From NCBI RefSeq assembly GCF_002863305.2, contig NZ_CP136962.1:2108001-2172000 (forward strand): 64,000 nt of DNA, read 5' to 3'. Under the pieces are notes generated by a model, which saw only the letters and a list, made by a program, of their open reading frames with translations, did not search any database and was not told the origin of the DNA. Below are positions 18,263 to 26,837 of the stretch, piece after piece. A program made the translations under genes and the position numbers. How positions within the stretch are numbered: the stretch's first letter is position 1; each line of letters opens with the position of its first letter. The DNA is from Neisseria perflava (GTDB taxonomy: Bacteria; Pseudomonadota; Gammaproteobacteria; Burkholderiales; Neisseriaceae).

Positions 18263-18288
18263 GGCAGCCGTTCAGGCTGCCTTTTTTT
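18263..18288 (+). terminator. Hairpin terminator with a Kingella-type uptake sequence
   Basis: GGCAGCC-N5-GGCTGCC is followed by seven Ts. Its second arm contains TTCAGGCTGCCT (18271-18282), the complement of AGGCAGCCTGAA rather than the native DUS. A second hairpin (CTGGAGAA / TTTTCCAG, 18238-18259) lies directly before it, so this may be the 3' end of a small transcript. Confidence 0.7.
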
Positions 18289-18362
18289 AGGGGTATTATT
18301 TTGATATCAGTTTAAACTGTGAACCATTATATATAGGTAAGAAGAGGATTTGTTCACGACTA

Positions 18363-18466
18363 AAACTATCGTTTTTTAATTTCTTAAAAATATAATGCAA
18401 TGTAGTTATAAATTGGCTAATATTTTAGCAGAATTATGCACATTAGAAGGGGTATTATCAATTGGC
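18363..18466 (+). pseudogene. Remnant of a second reverse transcriptase gene
   Basis: The stretch aligns without gaps to 18865-18968 inside the reverse transcriptase gene, 502 bases further on. It encodes SYKLANILAELCTLEG where the live gene has SHKVANILAELCTLEG. It is in a different frame from the present start, so it is debris of a related gene. It supplies the AAGGGG ribosome site used by the gene that follows. Confidence 0.8.
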
Positions 18467-19520
18467 AAAATTAAAAGTATATGTAAATACGAGAGAGCGT
18501 TTGTTCAAACCAAAATTAAGCCACTATAAATCATACGAATGGTTTAATAGCCCACTATTTAAGATTAGATATGAAAAAGCATTATTTTTGATTTTGTGTA
18601 CAACAGATGAGATTTTCTCAATCATTAATAATAAAATTTTTTATTATAATATGTTCGAGATAGGGGGAAGAGTGTGTCATACACCTTGTTATGAATTAAA
18701 AGGGCTTCACTCTCGTTTAGCTCAATTCTTGGTGCGTATAAAAAAGCCTAGGTATCTTTATTCTGGCGTAAAAGGTTTATCTTACGTGGATAATGCTCGC
18801 GTGCATTCGGTTTACTATGAAACATTCAAAACGGATATTTCGGAGTTTTATTCGGCTACAACTCAAGCTATTGTTTTTAAGTTTTTTAGAAATAAAATGC
18901 AATGTAGCCATAAGGTTGCTAATATTTTAGCAGAATTATGTACACTAGAAGGAAAGTTACCAACTGGTAGCCAGCTTAGTATGATTCTAGCCTTTTGGGC
19001 AAATTCAGATATGTTTGAGCAGTTAAACCAACTTGCTCAAGAACATCATTTGGTAATGACAGTTTATGTTGACGATATTACATTTTCGGGTGCAAAAATC
19101 CCTGCTGGTTTTTGTCAACAAGTCGCACAAATAATGTCAGAGCATGGCCATGCCATGAATAAAAAGAAAACACGCCTATATCAGGCTAATTCTCATAAAG
19201 AAATTACAGGTTTGATTATTAATAGAGTTGGTGACAGTCCTATTCCTCCTAATCGATTTTATTTAAAGTTACATAATAAATTAGCAGAATTTAATCAAAT
19301 TTATGCTGAAATAAAAAATGGTAAATCCAAAATGGAAGAAGATACTTTAAGACAATTAACTAATCATCTGATTGGTCTATTAAACCATGCTTCTCAATTT
19401 GATAAAAAATATAAGATGGTAAAAAAGCATATTCAGAAACAGCATGATGATTTAATTCAGTATCTACAAACTACACATAAGGTAGGATCGGGTAAACTAG
19501 GTAAACTATGCATTAGGTAA
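18462..19520 (+). CDS. Retron-type reverse transcriptase (hrpA cassette B)
   Basis: The 352-residue protein has the retron-type RT landmarks in order: NARVH at 111-115 (retron NAxxH), the motif A aspartate in KTDISEFY (D125), LPTGSQLSMILAFWAN at 166-181 (a divergent motif B region), the catalytic YVDD at 202-205 and EITGLIIN at 247-254 (the retron VTG region). Retrons prime a multicopy RNA-DNA hybrid from an upstream RNA and act in anti-phage defence with an effector. No obvious effector is encoded beside it. No ATG precedes codon 64; the best start is TTG at 18462 after AAGGGG, right at the edge of an older RT remnant, so the 5' end may be rebuilt. The gene is very AT-rich. Confidence 0.85.
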   Translation: MAKLKVYVNTRERLFKPKLSHYKSYEWFNSPLFKIRYEKALFLILCTTDEIFSIINNKIFYYNMFEIGGRVCHTPCYELKGLHSRLAQFLVRIKKPRYLYSGVKGLSYVDNARVHSVYYETFKTDISEFYSATTQAIVFKFFRNKMQCSHKVANILAELCTLEGKLPTGSQLSMILAFWANSDMFEQLNQLAQEHHLVMTVYVDDITFSGAKIPAGFCQQVAQIMSEHGHAMNKKKTRLYQANSHKEITGLIINRVGDSPIPPNRFYLKLHNKLAEFNQIYAEIKNGKSKMEEDTLRQLTNHLIGLLNHASQFDKKYKMVKKHIQKQHDDLIQYLQTTHKVGSGKLGKLCIR

Positions 19521-19655
19521 TATTTAGTTTTTTAAAAAACGAGAGTAGTTTATGTATATTTATCATTATTGTTGCAAAGGTTTACTTGACTAATGATAAT
19601 AATATATACAAATTGATTGATAAATATTTCAGGTATATATACCAGTTTATTTATT

Positions 19656-22412
19656 ATGCAAGATAAAACCATACAAACATACCGCCTGACCAAGCTCGGC
19701 GAACAAATGGCGCGCCTGCCCATCGACCCGAAAATCGCGCGCATTTTGCTGGCGGCAAAGAAACACGACTGCATGGCGGAAATATTGGTGATTGCGTCCG
19801 CGCTGTCGATTCAAGACCCGCGCGAGCGGCCGCTGGAAGCACGCGATGCCGCCGCCAAGGCGCACGAACGCTTTACCGACAAGCAATCCGACTTTCTTGC
19901 CTATTTGAATATTTGGGACAGCTTCCAGCGCGAGCGCGACAAAGGTTTGTCCAACAAGCAGCTGGTGCAGTGGTGTCGTCAATATTTTCTGTCGCACCTG
20001 CGTATGCGCGAATGGCGCGAGCTGCACCACCAGCTTGCTCAAACTGCGATTGAAATGGGTTTGACCACCAAGGAAGCCGCGTTTAGACAACCTCCTACCC
20101 AAGAACAATTAAGGCCGTCTGAAAGCCAAGGCGATCAAGATTTGGCGGCCAAACTCAAACAAAAACAACTGGACAAGAAGCAACACCGCGCCCAAATCCG
20201 CGCCGCAAAAGAAGCCGGCTACGAACAAATCCACCGTGCCCTGCTGACCGGCCTTATCGCCAACGTCGGCATGAAATCACCCGACGGCAACGACTATACC
20301 GGCGCGCGCGGCAGCCGTTTCCACCTGTTTCCTGCCTCTGCCCTGTTCAAAGCCAAACCCAAATGGGTGATGGCGGCAGAATTGGTTGAAACCACGCGCC
20401 TTTACGCGCGCGACGTCGCCGTTATTCAGCCCGAATGGATAGAGCAGGAAGCGCCGCACCTCGTCCGCTATCATTATTTCGAGCCGCACTGGGAACAAAA
20501 ACGCGGTGAAGTCGTCGCCAGCGAACGCGTGACGCTTTACGGCCTGACCGTATTGCTGCGCCGCCTCGTGTCTTACGGCAAAGTTGCGCCCGAAGAAGCG
20601 CGCGAAATCTTTATCCGCGGCGCATTGGTGGCGCAGGAAAGCAATCTTCAGACGGCCTTTTTTGCACACAATAAAAAGCTGATTAAAGAAATCACCGAAC
20701 TCGAACACAAATCGCGCAAGCAAGATGTATTGGTCGATGACGAAGCCCTGTTTGCGTTTTATAACGAACGCCTGCCCGAGCTGGTGTGGAAAGATGCGAA
20801 AGGCGGCGTTTGGGGAAGTGAAGAGGGCGGACAAAACCTGTCAGATAAAAATGCCGAACAAAACGGATCAGACAACAAGACCAATCAGCATGCCGCAAAA
20901 GGCAAAGGCCGTCTGAAACCATTGCCCCTTGCTGATATCCGTACCTTTGAAGCCTGGCTCAAAACCGCCGAGCGCGACAATCCGCGCCTGCTGTTCCTCA
21001 GCCGCGACGATTTGATGCAACACGCCGCCGCGCACATTACCGAAGAGCAGTTCCCAAAATTCTGGCAAACCGCAGACGGCAAGTTCAAACTTTCCTACCG
21101 CTTCGAGCCGCACCATCCGCTCGACGGTGTGACCATGACCGTGCCGCTGACCGTCCTCAACCGCCTGCACGCGCCGTCGCTCGAATGGCTGGTGCCCGGT
21201 ATGTTGCGCGAAAAAATCCAGCTGCTGATTAAAGCCCTGCCGAAGCAAATCCGTCGCATTTGTGTGCCCGTACCCGATTTCATCACCAAATTCCTCGAAA
21301 GCAATCCCGACCGCCAAGCGGCCATCATTCCCCAGTTGGCGCACTTTATCGCCAAAAGCGCCGGCGATATGCGGATTCTCGAGCAAATCGACCAAGACGC
21401 ATGGGCGGCGCAAGAATTGCCCGAACACTGCTATCTGAATCTGCGCATTATCGACGACGGCGGACAAGAGCTTGCCGGCGGCCGCAAACTGCACGAATTG
21501 CAACAACAGCTCGGCCAAGCCGCCGCCGTCACCTTCCGCGACAACACCCAAGAATTCGAGCGCGACAACGTTACCGCATGGGACATCGGCACACTGCCCG
21601 AATCCATCAAATTTGCCCGCGGCAAACAACAGCTTACCGGCTATCTCGGCCTGCAAAAAGAAAAAGACGGCCGCATCGCCCTGCGCCTGTTCGACACCAC
21701 CGAAGCCGCCGAACAGGCACACCGTCAAGGCGTAATCGAATTGATGAAACTGCAATTAAAAGAGCAGGTAAAAGATTTGAACAAAGGCATCCAAGGCTTC
21801 ACCCAAGCCGCCATGCTGCTCAAGCACATCAACGCCGACACCTTGCGCGACGACCTCACCCAAGCCGTCTGCGACCGCGCCTTTATCGGAGAAGACGAGC
21901 TGCCACGCAACGAAAAAGCCTTCAAAGAACAAATCAAACGCGCCCGCAGCCGCCTGCCCGCCGTGAAAGAAGCCCTCAGCCGCTACTTGCAGGAAACCGC
22001 AGCCGCCTACGCCGAACTCAACGGCAAACTCGGCAAACACCCGCTCACCCACCTCATACGCCAACGCCTGCAAGCCCTGCTTGCCGCCGGCTTCGCCAGC
22101 CATACCCCATGGGCACAATGGCCGCGCCTCCCCATCTACCTCAAAGCCATGACCCTGCGCCTTGAAAAATACAGCAGCAACCCCGCCCGCGACGCAGCCC
22201 GCGAAGCCGATATCCAAGAGCTGGAACAAATGTGGCAGGAAAAAACCGACGGTTTGGTGAAACAAGGACAACCCGTTTCAGACGACCTCGCCGCGTTTAA
22301 ATGGATGATTGAAGAATTGAGAGTGTCGCTGTTTGCGCAGGAGTTGAAGACGCCGTATCCGGTGTCAGTGAAGAGGTTGTTGAAGGAGTGGGAGAAAGAA
22401 AATAGAAAATAA
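19656..22412 (+). pseudogene. hrpA: ATP-dependent helicase HrpA, 3' part of a split gene
   Basis: The 918-codon frame continues HrpA from YRLTKLGEQMARLPIDPKIA through the helicase-associated and OB-fold regions to the long HrpA-specific C-terminal region (DUF3418-like). The DEAH core is missing; it is encoded at 12827-14221. Together the parts give about 1380 residues, the normal size. The first ATG at 19656 has no ribosome site and a TTG at 19617 is no better, so translation is doubtful. The coding sequence is otherwise uninterrupted and its GC content is core-like, which suggests recent splitting or some retained use. Confidence 0.88.
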
Positions 22413-22489
22413 TTTATTTAAAAGAAATTTACAATAATAAAAATTTGGAATATGATTTAGTTAATATAAAAATTGGGAAAATGTAAATT

Positions 22490-23140
22490 ATGACTATTAC
22501 TAAAGATATTTTAATTTTAGCTAAATCATGGAAACATGGTGACTATTGTATTGCAGGCAAAGAAATGAGGACTGGCAATTGGATTCGCCCAGTCTCCGAT
22601 AATAATGAAACTAACGGGGCAATCACAGAAGACCAAGCTAGGTTGACTTATAAAGGAGCAACTTGTGCCCCGTGGAGATGTCAAACTTTAAGGAAAGTTA
22701 GAATAAATTTTTCTCAACACGCCCCAAATGATTACCAACCAGAAAATTATCAAATTGATAATACACAATGGATTCAGCTATATAATGAAAATGTAGATCT
22801 AAATAATTATTTAGATGCTCCTTCAGATATTTGGGGTTCTAACTATGCTCTGACCCACCAGGAAGCGATAGATGCAAACTCATCTTTATATCTTCTCAGT
22901 GTGAATAATATTAGTTTTTATATAAATCCAAATACTGATTCAAATGGTACTCGAACTCGTATTCGAGCAACCTTTAGTTATAACGGATATCAATATGACT
23001 TCCCCGTAACAGGGTCAGGAGGTCCTACTCCAAACGAATGCCCTATAAGTTATAGTTCGGGAATATTTTGCATAAGTTTAGGAGAGTTATATAAAGGGCT
23101 ACACTATAAATTAATTGCTGCAGTTTACAGCTTAGAGTAA
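22490..23140 (+). CDS. Dual-OB-domain protein, first gene of an AT-rich three-gene island
   Basis: The 216-residue protein starts with DILILAKSWKHGDYCIAG and has GNWIRPVSD at residues 29-37, the pattern of the dual OB-containing (DuOB) family, which is predicted to bind nucleic acid or nucleotides. It has no signal peptide or membrane segment. It stands 77 bases after hrpA and 13 bases before the DUF488 gene on the same strand. Base composition is much more AT-rich than the flanking genes, pointing to transfer. Its role is unknown; the operon partners suggest a nucleic-acid or nucleotide sensing system. Confidence 0.7.
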   Translation: MTITKDILILAKSWKHGDYCIAGKEMRTGNWIRPVSDNNETNGAITEDQARLTYKGATCAPWRCQTLRKVRINFSQHAPNDYQPENYQIDNTQWIQLYNENVDLNNYLDAPSDIWGSNYALTHQEAIDANSSLYLLSVNNISFYINPNTDSNGTRTRIRATFSYNGYQYDFPVTGSGGPTPNECPISYSSGIFCISLGELYKGLHYKLIAAVYSLE

Positions 23141-23153
23141 TAAAGATCATATC

Positions 23154-23600
23154 ATGAGTTTAAATTTATATACTATTGGATTTACTAAAAAAAGTGCAGA
23201 AACTTTTTTTAATTTTTTAAGAAAAAATAATATCGAAAAATTGATTGATGTCCGATTAAATAATGTCTCACAACTTGCTGGATATGCAAAAAAAGATGAC
23301 TTGAAATTTTTTCTTAAAGAAATTTGTCATGCTGAATATCTGCATATTCCTGATTGGGCTCCTACAGATAATATTCTAAAACCTTATAAAAAAGGAGATA
23401 TGCCATGGGAGAAATACGAAGATTTATTCTTGAACTTAATGGCAAAAAGGAATATTGAACGCTTTGTCAAGCCTGAATTATTAGCAAACTCATGCTTACT
23501 TTGTAGCGAGCATGAACCACATCACTGCCATAGAAGATTAGTGGTAGAATATTTAAATCAACATACCGATTTAAATTTATCAATAAAACATCTGTATTGA
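23154..23600 (+). CDS. DUF488 family protein
   Basis: The 148-residue protein opens with LYTIGFTKKSAETFFNFL and has DVR at 32-34, the start pattern of DUF488. The conserved end motif is C114-x2-C117-x7-C125-H126-R127, inside LLCSEHEPHHCHRR. The biochemical function of the family is not established. It lies between the dual-OB and DUF4326 genes with short spacing, so the three are very likely one operon. Confidence 0.85.
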   Translation: MSLNLYTIGFTKKSAETFFNFLRKNNIEKLIDVRLNNVSQLAGYAKKDDLKFFLKEICHAEYLHIPDWAPTDNILKPYKKGDMPWEKYEDLFLNLMAKRNIERFVKPELLANSCLLCSEHEPHHCHRRLVVEYLNQHTDLNLSIKHLY

Positions 23601-23602
23601 TC

Positions 23603-24241
23603 ATGAATAAATTTCTTATTCTATATCCTAAGTTATTTAATGTAACTTCTAAATTTAATCGTAAACTTGATAGAATATTGCAAAATCAAAATAACGGTGA
23701 ATTAGTCTATTTAGAAGATTACCGGAAATTCATCACAGAATATTGTCAGGAGAATAAGCGATTTGCCCATCGTAAAATTGAAAATATACAAGAAGAACCA
23801 ATAACACACGCCATTGTCTTTGATGATGGTGAGGAGTTTTCTACTGAACTGGAATGGCTAAAAGCGAACAATATTCCATTAAGGTGGATTAAAATTCCGA
23901 TTACAAGGGTGATTAATATTGATAAGGATGATTACCAACAATATTCAAAAGAACAATATGAATATATAGGTAGATTGCCCAATCGAAAAAACTCTCCAAA
24001 TTGGAGTAATCCATATTCAATGTATGATTTTCAAATTGGAGATGATGAAAATCAATTATCTAGAGAAGATGTAATTAGAAAATTTGAATATGGCTTTAAT
24101 CATGATAATTTACCAACTAATTTAAAAAGATCTGACACATATCAGCTTGCAGGGAAAAGATTAGGATGTCATTGCAAGCCCTATGCTTGCCATGGCGATA
24201 TTATTGCGGATTTTTTGAATAGTTGGGATGATGGAAAATAA
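23603..24241 (+). CDS. DUF4326-domain protein with a long N-terminal extension
   Basis: In the 212-residue protein, the DUF4326 domain starts near residue 118 (YEYIGRLPNRKNSPNWSNPY) and ends with GCHCKPYACHGD, holding C189, C191, C196 and H197. The first about 115 residues match nothing I recognise. The ATG at 23603 lies two bases after the DUF488 stop, which suggests translational coupling. DUF4326 proteins are common in phages and accessory islands; a nucleotide- or NAD-related enzyme has been suspected but I cannot confirm it. The C...CH(R/G) ending is shared with the DUF488 neighbour. Confidence 0.8.
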   Translation: MNKFLILYPKLFNVTSKFNRKLDRILQNQNNGELVYLEDYRKFITEYCQENKRFAHRKIENIQEEPITHAIVFDDGEEFSTELEWLKANNIPLRWIKIPITRVINIDKDDYQQYSKEQYEYIGRLPNRKNSPNWSNPYSMYDFQIGDDENQLSREDVIRKFEYGFNHDNLPTNLKRSDTYQLAGKRLGCHCKPYACHGDIIADFLNSWDDGK

Positions 24242-24300
24242 GTTAAAGTAGCTACCTACGTTTTATCCTGAGGCAAGCTGGAGCCTGCCTCCAACCGCTC

Positions 24301-24345
24301 AAAGGCCGTCTGAAAGTATTTCCCAACTTTCAGACGGCCTTTTTA
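24301..24345. terminator. DUS-pair terminator between convergent island and parA
   Basis: AAAGGCCGTCTGAAAGT pairs with its complement, with a T run to the right. It can stop transcripts from both sides. Confidence 0.75.
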
Positions 24346-24360
24346 TATTCATATTTCTGT

Positions 24361-25131
24361 TTATTTTTCCAACCGTGCAATCAGTTCATCGGCCAAGTCG
24401 AGATAAGCCTGGGTGCCTTTGGCGTGAGCGTCGTAGGCGAGGGCGGGGAGGCCGTGGCTGGGGGCTTCGGCGAGGCGGATGTTGCGGGGGATGACGGTAT
24501 CGAAGAGCAGGTTGCCGAAGTGTTGTTTGAGCTGTTCGCTGACTTCGACGACGAGGCGGCTGCGGCTGTCGTACATGGTGCGGACGATGCCGGTTACGTC
24601 GAGGTCGGGGTTGATGGCTTGGCGGATTTTGCGGACGGTGGCCACTAAGTCGGAGATGCCTTCGAGGGCGTAGTATTCGCAAAGCATGGGGACGATGACG
24701 CCGTTGGCGGCGACAAGGCCGTTGAGGGTGAGCAGGGTCAGGGACGGAGGACAGTCGATGAGGACGTAGTCATAGTTGTCGGCAACGAGCTGCAGGGCGT
24801 TTTTGAGGCGGATTTCGCGTGCGATTTCTTGGACGAGTTCGACTTCTGCGCCGGCCAGTGTGCGGTTGGCGCCCAATACGTCGTAGCCGCCTTCTTTACT
24901 GCGGACGACGGCGTTGGGGATGTCGGTTTCGCCGAGGACGACTTGGTAAACGCCGTTTTCGATGGTGGCTTTGTTGATGCCGCTGCCTGTGGTGGCGTTG
25001 CCTTGGGGGTCGAGGTCGACGACGAGGACGCGGCGGCCTTTGGAGGCCAGGGAGGCGGCTAGGTTGACGGTGGTGGTGGTTTTGCCGACTCCGCCTTTTT
25101 GGTTGGCGACGGCGAGGATTTGTGCGCTCAT
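24361..25131 (-). CDS. parA: ParA-type chromosome partitioning ATPase
   Basis: The 256-residue deviant-Walker ATPase moves partition complexes along the nucleoid. The N-terminus VANQKGGVGKTTTTVNLAA is the deviant Walker A, followed by VLVVDLDPQGNAT and LIDCPPSLTLLT. The start at 25131 gives the standard ParA beginning (MSAQILAVANQKGG); an upstream ATG at 25242 would add 37 residues that overlap the end region of rsmG. It follows rsmG, as in many chromosomes, but no parB comes next: the three-gene AT-rich island lies there instead. Confidence 0.94.
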   Translation of the reverse strand: MSAQILAVANQKGGVGKTTTTVNLAASLASKGRRVLVVDLDPQGNATTGSGINKATIENGVYQVVLGETDIPNAVVRSKEGGYDVLGANRTLAGAEVELVQEIAREIRLKNALQLVADNYDYVLIDCPPSLTLLTLNGLVAANGVIVPMLCEYYALEGISDLVATVRKIRQAINPDLDVTGIVRTMYDSRSRLVVEVSEQLKQHFGNLLFDTVIPRNIRLAEAPSHGLPALAYDAHAKGTQAYLDLADELIARLEK

Positions 25132-25198
25132 GTGCTTTGCTGTCGTGTTAAGTGTGGATGGCTGGATTGTACCGTTATTCGGTATGCTTGGGTTGTTT

Positions 25199-25828
25199 TC
25201 AGACGGCCTTTTTGCGGATGATGACGATATGGCGTTCGGCATTGAGTTGGGGGACGTTCAATGCTTCGACTTTTTCGACGGCGACGCTTTCGGGCAGTTT
25301 GTCGATTTCTTCTTGCGGATATACGCCTTTCATGGCAGCCCAGTAGCCGCCGTCTTTGAGGAGGTGCTCGGTCCAGTTGACGAAGTCGGCGAGTTCGGCA
25401 AAGGCGCGGCTGGTGATGACGTCGGCGCGGCAGTCGGCGGCGGCTTCTACGCGGCCGCTGATGACGCGGACGTTTTTTAGGCCGAGTTCGATGACGGCTT
25501 GTTGCAGAAAGGCGGTTTTTTTGGTGTTGGCATCGAGGAGGGTGATGTCAAGGTCGGGATGGCAGATGGCGGTGGGTATGCCGGGCTGTCCGCCGCCGGA
25601 GCCGACGTCGAGCATGGTTTGGGCGTGTTCGATGTAGGGCAAGAGGGTCAGGCTGTCGAGCAGATGATGGCTGACGGTTTGGGCGGGATCGCGCAGGGCG
25701 GTCAGGTTGTAGGTTTTGTTCCACTTTTGCAGCAGGGCGGCATAGTCTAGCAGTTTGGCTTGTTTGGCTCCGTCGATGTCCAAACCCAGTGCCTGTATGC
25801 CGTCGCGGAGCTGTTGCGCCTGATTCAT
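25199..25828 (-). CDS. rsmG: 16S rRNA (guanine-527-N7) methyltransferase
   Basis: The 209-residue GidB/RsmG enzyme methylates G527 of 16S rRNA. The SAM-binding motif is visible as LDVGSGGGQPGIPTAI, followed by LLDANTKKTAFL. The last three codons, Lys-Ala-Val-stop, are made by a DUS (GCCGTCTGA supplies the TGA). It lies just upstream of parA on the same strand. Confidence 0.95.
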   Translation of the reverse strand: MNQAQQLRDGIQALGLDIDGAKQAKLLDYAALLQKWNKTYNLTALRDPAQTVSHHLLDSLTLLPYIEHAQTMLDVGSGGGQPGIPTAICHPDLDITLLDANTKKTAFLQQAVIELGLKNVRVISGRVEAAADCRADVITSRAFAELADFVNWTEHLLKDGGYWAAMKGVYPQEEIDKLPESVAVEKVEALNVPQLNAERHIVIIRKKAV

Positions 25829-25910
25829 TTGTTATTCCTTATTGGTTAAAACGCGTTGGATGTAATGGTAACGGAAAGCATGCCGTCTGAAAATGTTTGC
25901 GTCTGTTGAA

Positions 25911-26405
25911 TCAACGTTTCATTTTGTGAAAGACGATAGGCTGCTCCGGCGCGCGCGTGAGTTGTTTGGGCAGGGTCAGCATGGCGATGATCCATACGGA
26001 GAGGGTGTAGTAGAACACGCCTTGTCCGCGCATACCTGCCAATGCGGCATTACCTAAGATGGCTTCAAAAATCAAGCCTGCCGCCGCCGAGGCACACGCT
26101 GCAACACCGGCAAGGAAGATGGCGTAACGCGAATGCCGGCGCATCATTTTTTTATACGCCAGCTTGGTCAGTCCGCCGGCAATCGGCAGGTTGAGGAAGG
26201 CAAACATACCGCAGACGAACCATGCGACGGAGTCCTGCCAACCGCTTTGCCATGCCCATGCACCGTCTTTGACTGTGACCAGCAGGCCTTGGCCGTCTGA
26301 AAAGGCGATTTGCACGATATTGTGCAATATCATCGCCAGCGGCAGGGTGAGGAATATCAGTGCGACCAATAGGGGGCGGTAGGGCTTTTCTTGTGTCAGA
26401 TACAT
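25911..26405 (-). CDS. Four-helix inner-membrane protein of unknown function
   Basis: The 164-residue protein has four probable membrane segments, near residues 12-32, 58-82, 95-118 and 130-145, with a basic cytoplasmic loop KKMMRRHSR between the second and third. I do not recognise a family. It stands 83 bases upstream of rsmG and could be cotranscribed with it. A DUS lies in the gap. Confidence 0.6.
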   Translation of the reverse strand: MYLTQEKPYRPLLVALIFLTLPLAMILHNIVQIAFSDGQGLLVTVKDGAWAWQSGWQDSVAWFVCGMFAFLNLPIAGGLTKLAYKKMMRRHSRYAIFLAGVAACASAAAGLIFEAILGNAALAGMRGQGVFYYTLSVWIIAMLTLPKQLTRAPEQPIVFHKMKR

Positions 26406-26837
26406 GGCGGTTTGCCTTGTTGTGGGATAAGTTGAAATGATAGCAGATTGGCGGTTGATTCACGTTTGTTAGCGCTGAAATTGCTGACAAAAACGGTCAA
26501 TTAAAAAAGAAATGAAAAATTCTTTTTTCTTGGCAAACGTTGGTAGATAAAGGTTAAGAAAACGTTTTCAGACGGCCTAATCTCTTATTTTTATATGAAC
26601 CGAACAGAAAATCTTTGCATTTCTCCGTAAAATCTACTAAATTCTCAATAACATATTATAAAGACCTGAAATCTGGAACCCAAACCGAAACTGCCTCCCG
26701 CTATTTACGCTCGGAAACTCAGCAGGCAACAAAAGTTTCACACACTACAAAAACAAAGCAATTCCTCTGAAATCAGTTGTTTATAATGATAGATAACCAC
26801 AAGGCAAACCATGCCTGACTTTAGTAGGAGTAAAACC
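26406..26837. promoter_or_regulatory. Upstream region of mqo
   Basis: The 430-base divergent gap holds one DUS (about 26568-26579), AT-rich promoter-like sequence and no recognisable gene or repeat. A TATTATA at about 26653-26659 could serve a promoter, but nothing is convincing. Confidence 0.3.

Noticed and set aside
14221..19655. hrpA 5' and 3' parts as two normal independent genes
   Set aside because: Their domain content adds up to one HrpA of normal length, and the 3' part has no proper start signal.
12827..22412. A prophage or integrative element in hrpA
   Set aside because: No integrase, recombinase, transposase, phage structural gene, tRNA target or att-type repeat is present.
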